A stretch of 64,000 nucleotides of DNA from Agromyces sp. Root81 (GCF_001429165.1 NZ_LMIR01000002.1:1164593-1228592); one strand, 5' to 3'. Positions 32,221 through 42,289 are shown, counted from the stretch's first letter. Notes: generated from the sequence alone by a model not told the origin. Translations and numbers: made by a program.

Positions 32221-34026
32221 ATGGTCGACGTCACCCATCGTTCCGCGTCTCGCGGCCTGAGCCTCGTGCTCGGCGTCGCGCTGGCCGTCACCGGCGTCGC
32301 GGTCACCGCACCTGCGGCGGCCGCAGGGCGGCCCGCGCCGCCGGCACCGTCGACGTCGACCGGGCACGGCGGCGCCGTGTCGTCGGTCGACTCCGAGGCG
32401 AGTGCCGCAGGCCTCGAGGTGCTGCGCAAGGGCGGCAACGCCGTCGACGCCGCCGTGGCGACGGCTGCCGCGCTCGGCGTCACCGAGCCCTACAGCGCCG
32501 GCATCGGCGGCGGCGGCTACTTCGTGTACTTCGACGCGGCGACCGGCGAGGTCACCACGATCGACGGACGCGAGACCGCGCCCGCATCGATGCCGACCGA
32601 TGCGTTCATCGATCCGACCACGGGCCAGCCGTACCCGTTCGCCGCCGCCGTGTCATCCGGCCTGTCGGTCGGCGTGCCCGGCACGCTCGCCACCTGGGAG
32701 GCGGCGCTCGACCGGTTCGGCACCGAGTCGCTGCACGACATGCTGAAGCCGTCGATCCTGCTCGCCACGCGCGGGTTCCGGGTCGACGAGACGTTCGCCC
32801 AGCAGACGGCCGCCAACCAGGCCCGGTTCGCGGCGTTCCCCGCAACGGCAGACCTGTTCCTGCCGAACGACGCACCGCCGGTGGTCGGGTCGACCTTCAC
32901 GAACCCCGACCTGGCGAAGACGCTCCGGGAGATCGCGGTGCACGGCACCGACGCCTTCTACGACGGCGCCATCGCCGACGAGATCGCGGCCATCGCACAG
33001 GACCCGCAGACCGATCCGGCGGCGACGCTGCCCGCGTTCCCGGGCTACCTGACGGCCGACGACCTCGCCGACTACGCGGTGCTCGAGCAGGATCCGACGC
33101 ACATGGAGTACCGAGGACTCGACGTCTACGGCATGGCGCCGTCGTCGTCGGGCGGCACGACGGTGGGCGAATCGCTGAACATCCTCGAGAACTACGACCT
33201 CGCGTCCGAGCAGGTGCCGCAGGCCCTGCACCTCTCCCTCGAGGCCACCGCCCACGCCTTCGCCGATCGCAACGCCTACGTGGGCGATCCGGCGTTCGTC
33301 GACGTGCCGACCGAGACCCTGCTCAGCCAGGACTTCGCCGACGCTCGAGCGTGCGTGATCGATCCGGATGTCGCGACGGTCAAGCCCGTGGCGCCCGCGC
33401 CGTTGGACGCGGCGGGCTGCGCGACGGCCGCCGTCGCCGAGCCCGTCGACACCGAGAACATCTCGACGACGCATCTCTCGGTGGTCGACCAGTGGGGCAA
33501 CGCGGTCGCCTACACCCTCACGATCGAGCAGACCGGCGGCTCGGGCATGACCGTACCCGGGCGCGGGTTCCTGCTGAACAACGAGCTCACCGACTTCAAC
33601 TTCGTGCCGAACCCCGCCGACCCGAACACGGTCGAAGCCGGCAAGCGACCGCGCTCGTCGATGTCGCCCACGATCGTGCTCGACGACGGCGACGTGCGCT
33701 ACGTGGTCGGGTCGCCGGGCGGGTCGACGATCATCACGACCGTGGCGCAGGTGCTCGTGAACCGCATCGACCTCGGCATGAGCCTGCCCGAGGCGGTCGC
33801 GGCCCCGCGGGCATCGCAGCGCAACACCGCGAACGTCTCGGCCGAGCAGGCGTTCCTCGACGCCTACGCCGCCGAGCTCACGCCCTACGGCCACCGCTTC
33901 GGGCCACCGGCCGAGATCGGTGCGGTGGCGGCCATCGAGGTCGACGCCGACGGGCTCATGACCGCGGTCGCCGAACCTGTCCGACGCGGCGGCGGCACCG
34001 GGCTGGTGGTCGAACCGGCCCCCTGA
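32221..34026 (+). CDS. ggt: Gamma-glutamyltransferase (secreted)
   Basis: A 601-residue Ntn-hydrolase made as a precursor with a Sec signal (cut near TAPAAAA, about residue 38). It would hydrolyse or transpeptidate glutathione and other gamma-glutamyl compounds outside the cell. Large-subunit motifs: GGNAVDAAVATAAALGVTEPYSAGIGGGG and TIDGRETAP. The self-processing site is NISTTHLSVVD, with Thr416 as the expected nucleophile; downstream KRPRSSMSPTIV and GSPGGSTIITTVAQVL complete the small subunit. A single gene with its own promoter region. Confidence 0.93.
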   Translation: MVDVTHRSASRGLSLVLGVALAVTGVAVTAPAAAAGRPAPPAPSTSTGHGGAVSSVDSEASAAGLEVLRKGGNAVDAAVATAAALGVTEPYSAGIGGGGYFVYFDAATGEVTTIDGRETAPASMPTDAFIDPTTGQPYPFAAAVSSGLSVGVPGTLATWEAALDRFGTESLHDMLKPSILLATRGFRVDETFAQQTAANQARFAAFPATADLFLPNDAPPVVGSTFTNPDLAKTLREIAVHGTDAFYDGAIADEIAAIAQDPQTDPAATLPAFPGYLTADDLADYAVLEQDPTHMEYRGLDVYGMAPSSSGGTTVGESLNILENYDLASEQVPQALHLSLEATAHAFADRNAYVGDPAFVDVPTETLLSQDFADARACVIDPDVATVKPVAPAPLDAAGCATAAVAEPVDTENISTTHLSVVDQWGNAVAYTLTIEQTGGSGMTVPGRGFLLNNELTDFNFVPNPADPNTVEAGKRPRSSMSPTIVLDDGDVRYVVGSPGGSTIITTVAQVLVNRIDLGMSLPEAVAAPRASQRNTANVSAEQAFLDAYAAELTPYGHRFGPPAEIGAVAAIEVDADGLMTAVAEPVRRGGGTGLVVEPAP

Positions 34027-34105
34027 GCCCGGCCTCCGGATCAGTGCATCGTCGCGACGACAATACGGACGGAAACCGACCGCATGATTGCATAGCGTGG
34101 CCGAT

Positions 34106-34627
34106 ATGGACATCGAAACACCGCACCCCGTCGTCAACAGGGCCGCCCAGCCGTGGATCGTCACGCGCGACACCGCGCGCCTCCTCGCCTTCGCGACCGA
34201 GGCGTTCGGCGCCGTCGAGATCGCCCGTGTGCCGACCGAGGACGGCGGCATCGGACACGCCGAATTCACGATCGGAGACACCTGGCTCCTCGCCTTCGAT
34301 GCGCAGCCCGACTGGCCCGACACCCCCGCGATGCTCCGGGTCTTCGTCGATGACGCCGCAGCGGCCTTCGCACGCGGCGTCGCCGCCGGCGCGACGATCG
34401 TCACCGATATCGACGATGCCGCATGGGGCGATCGCGGCGGCCGCCTCCGCGATCCGCTCGGCAACATCTGGTGGGTCGTACAGCACGTCGAAGACGTCGA
34501 CCCTGCCGAGATGGTGCGGCGGTTCGGCGAGCCGCGCTACCAGGAGTCCATGCGGCTCGCGCAGGAGACGCTCGACCGCGAACTCAGCGGCCGCACCGAC
34601 GGCTGGTCGAGCCGGCCGGTCCTCTGA
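34106..34627 (+). CDS. VOC (glyoxalase/bleomycin-resistance-like) family protein
   Basis: A 173-residue two-module VOC protein: ARLLAFATEAFGAVEIAR begins the first beta-alpha-beta-beta-beta unit, and AFARGVAAGATIVTDIDDAAWGDRGGRLRDPLGNIWWVVQ is the typical second half. The extended C-terminal helix (DPAEMVRRFGEPRYQESM) resembles PhnB-like/YdeM-like members. TAGCGT (34093-34098) lies 7 nt before the ATG, so the transcript is probably leaderless. Substrate unknown. Confidence 0.82.
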   Translation: MDIETPHPVVNRAAQPWIVTRDTARLLAFATEAFGAVEIARVPTEDGGIGHAEFTIGDTWLLAFDAQPDWPDTPAMLRVFVDDAAAAFARGVAAGATIVTDIDDAAWGDRGGRLRDPLGNIWWVVQHVEDVDPAEMVRRFGEPRYQESMRLAQETLDRELSGRTDGWSSRPVL

Positions 34628-34645
34628 GTCGGGCCGGCCTCCGGC

Positions 34646-35665
34646 TCAGAGCGCCCGCAGTCGCGGCGCGAGGTCTCGCGCGAAGAGTTCCTGGAAGCGC
34701 GCCTGGTCGTGCCCCGGTGCGTGGAAGACGAGGTGGTTGAAGCCCCAGTCGACGTACTGCTTGATGCCGGCGACGACCTCGTCGGGGTCGCTGCCGACGA
34801 TCCAGCGCTTGGCGATCTGCTCGATCGGCAGCGCGTCGGCGGCCCGCTCCATCTCGACCGGGTCGGTGATGTCGTGCTTCTGCTCGGGGCTGAGGGAGAG
34901 CGGCGACCAGAACCGCGTGTTCTCGAGCGCGGCCGTGGCGTCGGTATCGTACGAGAGCTTGATCTCGATCATGCGGTCGAGGTCGTCGTACGAGCGACCG
35001 CCGGCCGCGACGCCGTCCTTCACCGCGGGGATGAGCTGCTCGGTGTAGAGCTCCATGCCCTTGCCCGAGGTGCAGATGAACCCGTCGCCCGCGCGCCCCG
35101 CGTACTTCGCGACGGTCGGACCGCCCGCGGCGATGTAGACAGGCACCGGGACATCCGGGCGGTCGTAGATCGACGCGCCGTGGGTCGAGTAGTACTCGCC
35201 CTCGAAGCTCACCTGCTCGTCGTCGGTCCAGAGCGCGCGCATGAGGCGCACCGACTCGCGGAGGCGCGCGAAGCGCTCGCGGAACTCGGGCCACTCCTGC
35301 TCGCCCGCACCGCGGAAGCCCGTCGCGATCTCGTTGAGCGCCTCACCCGTGCCGAAGCCGGCGATGATGCGCCCCGGGTAGAGGCAGCCGAGGCTCGCGA
35401 ACGCCTGCGCGAGCACCGCGGGGTTGTAGCGGAACGTCGGCGTCATGACGCTCGTGCCGATCCTGATGGTCGAGGTGCGCTCACCCACGGCCGCCATCCA
35501 GGTCAGCGAGAAGGGCGCGTGCCCGCCGTCGTGCCGCCACGGCTGGAAGTGGTCACTCGTGAACACCGACTCGAAGCCGTTGCCTTCGGCCGCGACCGCG
35601 ATCTCGACGAGCTCGCGCGGGGCGAACTGCTCGGCTGAGGCCTTGTATCCGAGGGTGAGCGTCAT
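34646..35665 (-). CDS. fgd: F420-dependent glucose-6-phosphate dehydrogenase
   Basis: A 339-residue LLM-fold enzyme that oxidises glucose-6-phosphate to phosphogluconolactone and reduces F420 to F420H2. The match to mycobacterial Fgd1 is close and continuous: [94 protein letters not shown] and [14 protein letters not shown] five-residue insert follows [12 protein letters not shown] compared with Fgd1 as I recall it. It lies 42 bp downstream of cofC and probably supplies reducing power for the LLM enzymes in this window. Confidence 0.95.
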   Translation of the reverse strand: MTLTLGYKASAEQFAPRELVEIAVAAEGNGFESVFTSDHFQPWRHDGGHAPFSLTWMAAVGERTSTIRIGTSVMTPTFRYNPAVLAQAFASLGCLYPGRIIAGFGTGEALNEIATGFRGAGEQEWPEFRERFARLRESVRLMRALWTDDEQVSFEGEYYSTHGASIYDRPDVPVPVYIAAGGPTVAKYAGRAGDGFICTSGKGMELYTEQLIPAVKDGVAAGGRSYDDLDRMIEIKLSYDTDATAALENTRFWSPLSLSPEQKHDITDPVEMERAADALPIEQIAKRWIVGSDPDEVVAGIKQYVDWGFNHLVFHAPGHDQARFQELFARDLAPRLRAL

Positions 35666-35707
35666 GCTTCGATCCTCGCACGATCGGGGCCGCGTCGCTC
35701 CGGCCGA

Positions 35708-36460
35708 TCAGGAATGCGATGAGGCGTGCGGAAGGCCGGCCGCCGCCGCCCGCGTCAGCGGCCCGACCCCAAGGGCGACCGCCTCGGCGAGCGCCTCGAT
35801 GGTGTCGACGTCGCGCCTGAGGCGGGCGGATGCCTCGAGCTCGACGAACCCCGCGGCGGCATGGCGTGCGGCCGAGTCGGCGCCGAAGTGCGGTCGCAGC
35901 TCGGTGCCCGTCGACGCGGCCGCGAGCGTCGTGCCGGTGCCGTCGGCGTCGCGCACGAAGGCGAGCGGATGCCGCGACGCGGCCGCGAGCGCGGCGTCGA
36001 GGTCGTCGGGCGCGAGGGCCGGCAGGTCGCCGAGCAGCACGGCCACGGGGCGAAGGCCCGCCTCGTCGTCGCCCACCCGGGCGTGGGCGATGCCGTACGC
36101 GATCGCCCGGGTCAGGCCTCGCGGACCCTCGGCCGGTTCGGCCAGGAACTCGGCCCCGTCGGCGAGCGAGGAGTCGTCGCCCACCACGATGACCTGGGCG
36201 ACCGTGCGCGCGGCGAGTGCGGCGGCGATCGTGTCGAGGGCGAAGGCCCGGGCGAGCACCTCCCGCGCGGCCGGGGGCACCGCCGCGGCGAGCCGGGTCT
36301 TCGCACCGGCGGGCGCCTTGACGGGGATCACGACGGTCCAGACCGCCGCCGGCTCCGCGACATCCGCTTCCACGTCGGAGTGAGCGGATGGCGCGGGAGG
36401 CAACGAACTCGCGTCCTCCACCGCGATTCGTTCACTCCGATGCGCGCTGTGGCCGGTCAT
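35708..36460 (-). CDS. cofC: 2-phospho-L-lactate (PEP) guanylyltransferase, F420 biosynthesis
   Basis: A 250-residue nucleotidyltransferase (CofC/FbiD) that activates 2-phospho-L-lactate or phosphoenolpyruvate with GTP for CofD. Motifs: WTVVIPVKAPAGAKTRLA (GTP loop), VIVVGDDSSLAD, VLLGDLPALAPDDLDAAL and TGTELRPHFGADSAARH. The first 40 residues are an unusual hydrophilic extension encoded by a stretch containing an inverted repeat (36375-36440). The ATG at 36460 overlaps the upstream LLM gene stop (ATGA), so cofE, the LLM gene and cofC form one operon. Confidence 0.93.
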   Translation of the reverse strand: MTGHSAHRSERIAVEDASSLPPAPSAHSDVEADVAEPAAVWTVVIPVKAPAGAKTRLAAAVPPAAREVLARAFALDTIAAALAARTVAQVIVVGDDSSLADGAEFLAEPAEGPRGLTRAIAYGIAHARVGDDEAGLRPVAVLLGDLPALAPDDLDAALAAASRHPLAFVRDADGTGTTLAAASTGTELRPHFGADSAARHAAAGFVELEASARLRRDVDTIEALAEAVALGVGPLTRAAAAGLPHASSHS

Positions 36461-37455
36461 GCCCGCAGCCCCGGCAGCACGTCGCGACCGAAGACCTCGA
36501 GGAACGCGGCCTGATCGCGGCCCGCGTTGTGCAGGTAGATGCGGTCGAAGCCGAGGTCGAGGTGGCGCTGGATGTCGGCCCGGTGCACGTCGGGGTCGGC
36601 CGAGACGACCATGCGGCCGGCGAAGTCCTCGGGGCGCACGGTGCGGGCGAGCTGCTCGAACTCGAACGGCGAGCGGATGTCCCCGCGCGGGATGCGCAGG
36701 CCGCCGTTCGGCCACTCCGCGAGCGCGCCCCGCATCGCCTCCTCGTCGGTCGGCGCCCAGGAGAGGTGCAGCTGCAGCACCTTGGGCATGCGGGCGGCGT
36801 CGCGGCCGACCTCGCGCGCGCCCTCCCGGAAGCGGGTGAGCAGGGCCGCGAGCTTCTCGGCGGGCGCGCCGGTCGTGATCATGCCGTCGACGGTGCGGCC
36901 CGCGCGTTTGGCGGTCACCGGTCCCGAGGCCGCGACGAGGATCTCGGGCGCGACGGCCGGCATCGTCCAGAGCCGGGTCGCCTCGAGCTTGAAGTGCTGG
37001 CCGGAGTGGCGCACGTCGCGTCCGGCGAGCGATCCGGTGAAGAGCTTCCTGATCACGTCGACCGCCTCGAACATGCGGTTGATGCGGTCGGGCGCCTCGG
37101 GCCAGTACGGGCCGACGACGTGCTCGTTGAGCGCTTCACCCGAGCCGAGGCCGAGCCAGTGGCGACCCGGATGCATCGACGCGAGCGTCGCGCTCGCCTG
37201 GGCGACGACGGCCGGATGCATCCGGAAGCCCGGTGTCGTCACGCCGGGGCCGAAGTCGCCGTGCGTCCGTTCGGCGATCGCGCCGAGCACGCTCCACACG
37301 AACGAGGACTCGCCCTGCGCCGGGATCCACGGCTGGAAGTGGTCGCTCGCCATCACCCCGGTGAAGCCGTGCGACTCGGCGAGCGCGCTGAGCGCGACCG
37401 CCTCCGCCGGAGGGAACCGCTCGAGCATCGCGGCATAGCCGATGTGTGCTGACAC
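36457..37455 (-). CDS. F420-dependent LLM-family oxidoreductase
   Basis: A 332-residue enzyme of the Fgd-related branch: IGYAAMLERFPPAEAVALSA, MASDHFQPWIPAQGES, GPGVTTPGFRMHPAVVAQA, GLGSGEALNEHVVG and VAASGPVTAKRAGRTVDGMI. It keeps the F420-binding DHFQPW segment but lacks the phosphate-binding residues of Fgd, so the substrate differs. I chose the GTG at 37455 (GAGG just upstream); a GTG at 37488 would overlap the cofE stop (GTGA) and add 11 residues. It lies between cofE and cofC. Confidence 0.88.
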   Translation of the reverse strand: MSAHIGYAAMLERFPPAEAVALSALAESHGFTGVMASDHFQPWIPAQGESSFVWSVLGAIAERTHGDFGPGVTTPGFRMHPAVVAQASATLASMHPGRHWLGLGSGEALNEHVVGPYWPEAPDRINRMFEAVDVIRKLFTGSLAGRDVRHSGQHFKLEATRLWTMPAVAPEILVAASGPVTAKRAGRTVDGMITTGAPAEKLAALLTRFREGAREVGRDAARMPKVLQLHLSWAPTDEEAMRGALAEWPNGGLRIPRGDIRSPFEFEQLARTVRPEDFAGRMVVSADPDVHRADIQRHLDLGFDRIYLHNAGRDQAAFLEVFGRDVLPGLRA

Positions 37456-37484
37456 ACCTCTATCCTCGCGTGTCGGCGACCCGA

Positions 37485-38264
37485 TCACTCCGCGGCGGCC
37501 AGCGGCCCCTCGGCCTGCGACTCGTCGAAGCCGTCGCGGTACCCCTCGTTGTACGCCTCATCGGCGCCGATGCGGAAGAGGTCGCGCTCCGCCGGGCGCT
37601 GGATCGACCGCGCACCGGGCAGGTCGAGATCGCCGACGAACTGCCCGAGTCCGCGCACGACCGCGACGGGCACGCCCGACGACTTGCCCTTCACGAGTTC
37701 GGCGGCCCCGGCGATCTCGTCGGCGACGCACGGCATCGTGACGGCGAGGGGTTTGCCGGCGGCATCCGTCGAACCGCGCAGGTCGTCGAAGACGTGCACG
37801 CCGGCCGCACCGATCGCGAGGTCGGTCTGGCCCTCGCGCCACGGCCGGCCGAGCGTGTCGGAGAGGATGACGCCGACATGGGCACCCGTGAGTGCACGGA
37901 TGCCGGTGGCGAGCGCACGCGCCGAGGCATCCGGGTCGACCGGAAGCAGCAGCACCGTGCCTTCGGGCGTGTTCGACGCGTCGACGCCGGCCGCCGCGCC
38001 GATGATGCCCTGCCGGTTCTCGACGATGCGGGTCACGCCGCCCTCGTACGCGCGGCTCGCGACGACGCGCACGGTCTCGTCGGTGATGGCCTGCTCGCGG
38101 TCGGCGGCCGCGACGACGCGCCCCTCGGCCTTCGAGACGATCTTCGACGTGATGACGAGGATGTCGCCGTCTTCGAGCTCGGTCGCGTCGACGATGAGCG
38201 CGGCGAGATCCGCCCCCTTCACGATCTCGGGCAGGCCCCCGATGCCTTCGATGCTGAACTTCAC
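37485..38264 (-). CDS. cofE: Coenzyme F420-0:L-glutamate ligase
   Basis: A 259-residue GTP-dependent ligase that adds gamma-linked glutamates to F420-0. Typical segments: [53 protein letters not shown] and [31 protein letters not shown]. It is the stand-alone form, without the C-terminal FMN reductase domain of mycobacterial FbiB, so dehydro-F420-0 reduction, if needed, must be done elsewhere. The GTG at 38264 has AGGGGG 6 nt upstream; another GTG two codons earlier is worse placed. First gene of the cofE-LLM-cofC operon. Confidence 0.93.
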   Translation of the reverse strand: MKFSIEGIGGLPEIVKGADLAALIVDATELEDGDILVITSKIVSKAEGRVVAAADREQAITDETVRVVASRAYEGGVTRIVENRQGIIGAAAGVDASNTPEGTVLLLPVDPDASARALATGIRALTGAHVGVILSDTLGRPWREGQTDLAIGAAGVHVFDDLRGSTDAAGKPLAVTMPCVADEIAGAAELVKGKSSGVPVAVVRGLGQFVGDLDLPGARSIQRPAERDLFRIGADEAYNEGYRDGFDESQAEGPLAAAE

Positions 38265-38336
38265 GGCCACCCCCTGGCTCCATGGATATTGCCTCGATCC
38301 TTGCAGCTTCCGTGGCGCCGCTGCCAGAATTCGGCC

Positions 38337-38891
38337 ATGGCGCACGAATCCGAAGCCGCCGACGACGCCGTGAACCCCGCCGACGCCGATCCTGCCGACG
38401 CCGACGGCGAGCATGCCGAGATCCGCCGGGAGACCTACGGCGAGCGTCTCGACCGCAAGTGGAACGATGTCCTGCAGGAGCTTCGCGCCGTGCAGGCCGG
38501 CACCCAGATCATCACGGGCTTCCTGCTCGCGGTGGCGTTCCAGCCGACGTTCGCCGAACTCGAGCGCTACGAGCTCACCCTCTACCTCGTGCTCGTCGTC
38601 CTCGCCGCGACGGCGACGATGCTGGGTCTCGCGCCCGTGATCCTGCACCGCGAGCTCACCGGACATCACCAGAAGGAACGGGTCGTGCGGATCGCCAACG
38701 GCATCCTGCTGACGCTGCTCGTCGTCGTCTCGTTCCTCACGGCGGGCGTCGCGAGCCTCATCTTCGACGTGGCCGTGCACCAGGTCGCGGGATTCATCGC
38801 GCTCGGGGTCAGCCTCATCCTGCTCGCGGTGTTCTGGATCGTGGTGCCGCGTGTCGGTCGTCCCTCGCTGCGGGAGCGGCTGCGCCCCTGA
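38337..38891 (+). CDS. DUF6328-type membrane protein
   Basis: A 184-residue protein: an acidic, Asp/Ala-rich N-terminus (residues 1-35), then [36 protein letters not shown], which matches the DUF6328 pattern, and four hydrophobic helices. [15 protein letters not shown] lies in the central cytoplasmic loop. Function unknown. It is divergent from cofE. Confidence 0.75.
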   Translation: MAHESEAADDAVNPADADPADADGEHAEIRRETYGERLDRKWNDVLQELRAVQAGTQIITGFLLAVAFQPTFAELERYELTLYLVLVVLAATATMLGLAPVILHRELTGHHQKERVVRIANGILLTLLVVVSFLTAGVASLIFDVAVHQVAGFIALGVSLILLAVFWIVVPRVGRPSLRERLRP

Positions 38892-38956
38892 CCCACCCGG
38901 GCGTGGAATCGGCCACGGCGCGGAATCGCGTCGGCGCCGCCGAATAGGCTGGGACC

Positions 38957-39793
38957 ATGCGCATCGCCACCTGGAACGTCAACTCGATCCGCGCCCGAGT
39001 GGGGCGCACCGTCGATTGGATGGTGCGCGAAGACGTCGACGTGCTCGCGATGCAGGAGATCAAGTGCAAGCCCGAGCAGTTCCCGATCGAAGCGTTCGAG
39101 GAGGCGGGTTACGAGGTCGCGATCCACGGGCTGAACCAGTGGAACGGCGTGGCGATCGCGAGCCGCTCGCACATCGGCGAGGTCGAGACCTCGTTCCCCG
39201 GCATGCCCGGGTTCCTCAAGGGGCTCGAGGGCCCCGACCAGCCGCAGGAGGCGCGGGCGATCGGCGCGACCATCGACGGCGTTCGCGTGTGGAGCCTCTA
39301 CGTGCCCAACGGCCGCTCGCTCGGCGACCCGCACTACACGTACAAGCTCGACTGGCTCGCGGCGCTCACGGAGTACACGCGCGCCGAGACATCCGGCCGG
39401 CCAGAAGTGCCGTTCGCGCTCATGGGCGACTTCAACATCGCCCCGCTCGATGAGGACAACGGCGACCCGGCCGTCGTCGAGGGCGTCACGACCCACGTCT
39501 CGCCGGCCGAGCGCCAGGCGTTCTTCACGCTCGAGAACGCCGGCGTCTCCGATGTCGTGCGCCCCCGCATCCCCGAGGGCTACACCTACTGGGACTACAA
39601 GCAGTTGAAGTTCCCGCGCAACGAGGGGCTGCGCATCGACTTCATCCTGGGTTCGGCCGCCTTCGCCGAGGCCGTGACGGATGCCTCGATCCACCGCAAC
39701 GAGCGCAAGGGCGACGCCCCGAGCGACCACGTGCCGGTGCTCGTCGACCTCGCGATCGGCGATGACGACGACGATCGGCCGATGATCTTCTAG
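38957..39793 (+). CDS. xth: Exodeoxyribonuclease III
   Basis: A 278-residue EEP-fold nuclease for abasic-site and 3'-end repair. Metal and active-site residues are in place: [13 protein letters not shown] (Asn), MQEIKCK (Glu), GDFNIAP (Asp, Asn), RIDFIL and SDHVPV (the catalytic Asp-His pair). The C-terminus has a short acidic run before RPMIF. TAGGCT at 38945-38950 lies 6 nt before the ATG, a clear leaderless promoter. Confidence 0.95.
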   Translation: MRIATWNVNSIRARVGRTVDWMVREDVDVLAMQEIKCKPEQFPIEAFEEAGYEVAIHGLNQWNGVAIASRSHIGEVETSFPGMPGFLKGLEGPDQPQEARAIGATIDGVRVWSLYVPNGRSLGDPHYTYKLDWLAALTEYTRAETSGRPEVPFALMGDFNIAPLDEDNGDPAVVEGVTTHVSPAERQAFFTLENAGVSDVVRPRIPEGYTYWDYKQLKFPRNEGLRIDFILGSAAFAEAVTDASIHRNERKGDAPSDHVPVLVDLAIGDDDDDRPMIF

Positions 39794-39910
39794 GAGGCGG
39801 CGGCACCGGCGCTGCAGGCACCGGGCTGGTGATCTGCGCCCTGCCACAGGTGAGCGCGCTGTCTCGGCACTGAGCCAGCGCTGAAGCTCCCATCACCCCC
39901 CGGTGGCGCC

Positions 39911-41404
39911 TCACCCCCGGTGGCGCCATCGGTTGATCCCGACCGTGATGAGGGTGACGGCTACGCCGATGAACAGGAGAGGCACCTCGAAAGCGAGTGC
40001 GGCCGATGCGCCGGCCAACGCTGCGAGTAGGAGCCCATCCAGAGCCCAGGTCATCCGCACTGCCGCGCTGAGATCGCCCATCGGTGTGGGAATCGGGGTG
40101 AGAAGCACGGGCGGGAGTGGCCCTTTCAGGGCGTTGCTGACTCGTGCGACGAGGGTGAGCAGACCGAGCACGAACGCGCTGGCCAGTGGAGCTGCGACCG
40201 CGATCCCGGTCAGGATCGAGCACACGATGACCGCCGCAAGCAACACGAGCACGACGACGGCCAGCGGGAAGAGCGCGTGATTGGCGAGCAGGTGTTCGTC
40301 GCTGATCCCGTAGAGGGGGAAATCCCCGGCAACACTTGCAGCGTGCCGGATGCCGTCCGAGAGCGGGCCGATACCTGCGAAGACGATCAGCCCTGCGGCG
40401 GCTCCGAGCAGCCAGCCGGGTGTGGCGGGCGCGAACGCGAGCGTGATCAGCACTCCGCTTGCGGCGAGGGCGGCGACGCCGACGATGAGGCGGCCCGGTG
40501 TGCGGGTGGAGCCGACAGCGTCGCGGATCAGGAACGTCCACGCCAGCCGGTTCCTTGGTCGGATCGCGCGCGTGCCGCGACCCCTGTGGGGCCGCCCCTG
40601 GTAGAGAGCGGCCGCCATGTTGAAGTCCATGCCCGTTGTGTGGGCCGCCGCCGCGTCCCAGCGCGCGGACTGAACCGCCAACGCGGTGAGGTCAAGCCGA
40701 TTCATCAGCACCGGCACCACGGCGGCGAGCGAGGCAGTCAGAGCAGCCAATGCCACGACGATGTGCGACGTACCGCTCCCGGGGTAAGCGAGGCCGACCC
40801 AGCCCCAGGGAGTGAACGGCTGCATGAGAGGGATGGCGGCGGTAGTCACCCCCAGCGCGAGGACACCGAGCGCGACCGGCATCGCAGCCCGTGGGAACGC
40901 CTGGCCGACGAGCCACGCCACCGTCGTGATGACTCCGACCATCGCACCAGCTGCCGTGAAGACTGCGCCGCTGAGCGGCTCGGACAGGCCGTGATGTACG
41001 AGGCTGCCGGCCACCAACCCGGCGACGAGCGTAGTCATCGTGGTCACGAGCACACCGGCGCGCAGCACGGGGCCGCGAAACGTGTCCGAGCGGGGCAGAT
41101 CGCTGGCGGCGAGGGCGTGCGTCAGGAACGGTGGATGAAGTGCCGGGCCACGGTCACGGCCCAGCAGCAGCCCACCCGACCACAGCCCCGCCACGATGAG
41201 CATCGTCACCCCCGGCGCAGCGGGCGATGCGAACAGGGCGACTCCTTCCTCGCTGGCCGCGCTCAGCCACACCGCACGGGCGAGGGGTGCCACGGTGACC
41301 AGTGCGACCATGAGGACCATGTAGATCAGGAACCCGCGGTCACCGACCGTGCGGACGTTGCGCGCACGCCAGATCCCGATCGCCGCACCAGATCGGCTGC
41401 TCAT
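39911..41404 (-). CDS. Large ABC-type permease (DUF6297-like)
   Basis: A 497-residue protein with about twelve hydrophobic helices in two halves, joined by a basic cytosolic stretch (YQGRPHRGRGTRAIRPRNR, about residue 260). Its start overlaps the stop of an ABC ATPase (ATGA), and the architecture resembles actinobacterial DUF6297 permeases. Codon use is visibly looser at third positions than in the flanking genes, suggesting acquisition. Substrate unknown; peptide or antibiotic export are possibilities. Confidence 0.75.
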   Translation of the reverse strand: MSSRSGAAIGIWRARNVRTVGDRGFLIYMVLMVALVTVAPLARAVWLSAASEEGVALFASPAAPGVTMLIVAGLWSGGLLLGRDRGPALHPPFLTHALAASDLPRSDTFRGPVLRAGVLVTTMTTLVAGLVAGSLVHHGLSEPLSGAVFTAAGAMVGVITTVAWLVGQAFPRAAMPVALGVLALGVTTAAIPLMQPFTPWGWVGLAYPGSGTSHIVVALAALTASLAAVVPVLMNRLDLTALAVQSARWDAAAAHTTGMDFNMAAALYQGRPHRGRGTRAIRPRNRLAWTFLIRDAVGSTRTPGRLIVGVAALAASGVLITLAFAPATPGWLLGAAAGLIVFAGIGPLSDGIRHAASVAGDFPLYGISDEHLLANHALFPLAVVVLVLLAAVIVCSILTGIAVAAPLASAFVLGLLTLVARVSNALKGPLPPVLLTPIPTPMGDLSAAVRMTWALDGLLLAALAGASAALAFEVPLLFIGVAVTLITVGINRWRHRG

Positions 41405-42030
41405 GCCACCGCATCCAACCAGAGCGTGCGATCAGCCACCCCGTCTGCGAGCAACGGACTGTGCGTGGCTACCACGAGCGTCGCACCGTCATCGCGCCGC
41501 GCACGCAGCACGCGGATCACCGACTCGACATGCTCCGGGTCCAACCGCTGCTCCGGCTCATCGAGGATCAACACCTCGAACGGCCGGGCCAGCACCAGGG
41601 CGAGACCGAACAACTGCGTCTGCCCGGATGACAGCTCGTGGGGGAACCGTTCGTCCAGAGCATCCAACCCCAACTCCGCGAGTACGTCGCGCGTGAGCTC
41701 CGCGGCCGCGGTCGAGTCATCCGTCCAGGTCGTTGCGACCAGCAGGACGTGATCGAACACCGTGAGGTCGGAGGCCATCGGCGGCAAGCCGATCATCGCG
41801 GCGACCCGTCTCCGGAAACCGCCGTCACGCTCGACCACGCCGAGGCCGCCGATCCGCACCATCCCGCTCGACGGCTTCCGGGCACCGGCCAGCACGCGCA
41901 GCAACGTCGACTTGCCCGTCCCGTTCCGACCGCGCACGATCAAGGCCTCGCCGCGCGGCACCGATGTCGAGATCGGGGCCAGGAGCGTCACGTCGCCCGC
42001 GTTCACACCTACCTCGTCCACCTCGATCAT
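41401..42030 (-). CDS. ABC transporter ATPase
   Basis: A 209-residue compact ATPase: Walker A RGRNGTGKST, signature variant LSSGQTQ, Walker B VLILDEPEQRLD and switch His in VATHSPLLAD. The short length and lack of extra domains fit CcmA-like exporters. Coupled by four bases to the large permease downstream. Like that permease, its base use is less GC-extreme than its neighbours. Confidence 0.87.
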   Translation of the reverse strand: MIEVDEVGVNAGDVTLLAPISTSVPRGEALIVRGRNGTGKSTLLRVLAGARKPSSGMVRIGGLGVVERDGGFRRRVAAMIGLPPMASDLTVFDHVLLVATTWTDDSTAAAELTRDVLAELGLDALDERFPHELSSGQTQLFGLALVLARPFEVLILDEPEQRLDPEHVESVIRVLRARRDDGATLVVATHSPLLADGVADRTLWLDAVA

Positions 42031-42121
42031 GCGACCATCCTCTCAGGTCGTGCAATCGCGCCCGGAATCACATGACCGGGCGAGGACTGTGCGTAGCGTG
42101 GTCGATTTCCGCGCCCCGCAT

Positions 42122-42217
42122 CCGATCCCGATACGAAGCCGGCCCCTCCAATGCGAGCGTGACCATGGCCGGATCGAGCGCCTGCACGATCGCCCGAACC
42201 GTTGAATAGCTCGGTGC
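42122..42217 (-). pseudogene. Remnant of a Mu/IS-type transposase N-terminus
   Basis: In one reverse frame this interval encodes PSYSTVRAIVQALDPAMVTL and then ALEGPASYRDR, which matches the HTH-plus-linker segment ahead of the DDE integrase core of Mu-type transposases. Nothing of the catalytic domain follows, and the frame ends at 42068. It is therefore a dead fragment. It lies beside the compositionally distinct ABC transporter genes. Confidence 0.6.
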
Positions 42218-42271
42218 GGGCCCGATGCTCCCTGACTGACGGCCGACCCTCGATGATACAGGCTTCCATGA

Positions 42272-42289
42272 ATACACGATCTGATGTAT
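42272..42289. promoter_or_regulatory. Probable ArsR/CmtR operator
   Basis: ATACA (42272-42276) and TGTAT (42285-42289) form an 18-bp dyad with an 8-nt centre, placed 10 bp before the GTG start of the metal sensor gene. This size and position suit an ArsR-family dimer. The surrounding DNA is AT-richer than average and probably contains the promoter. Confidence 0.6.
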
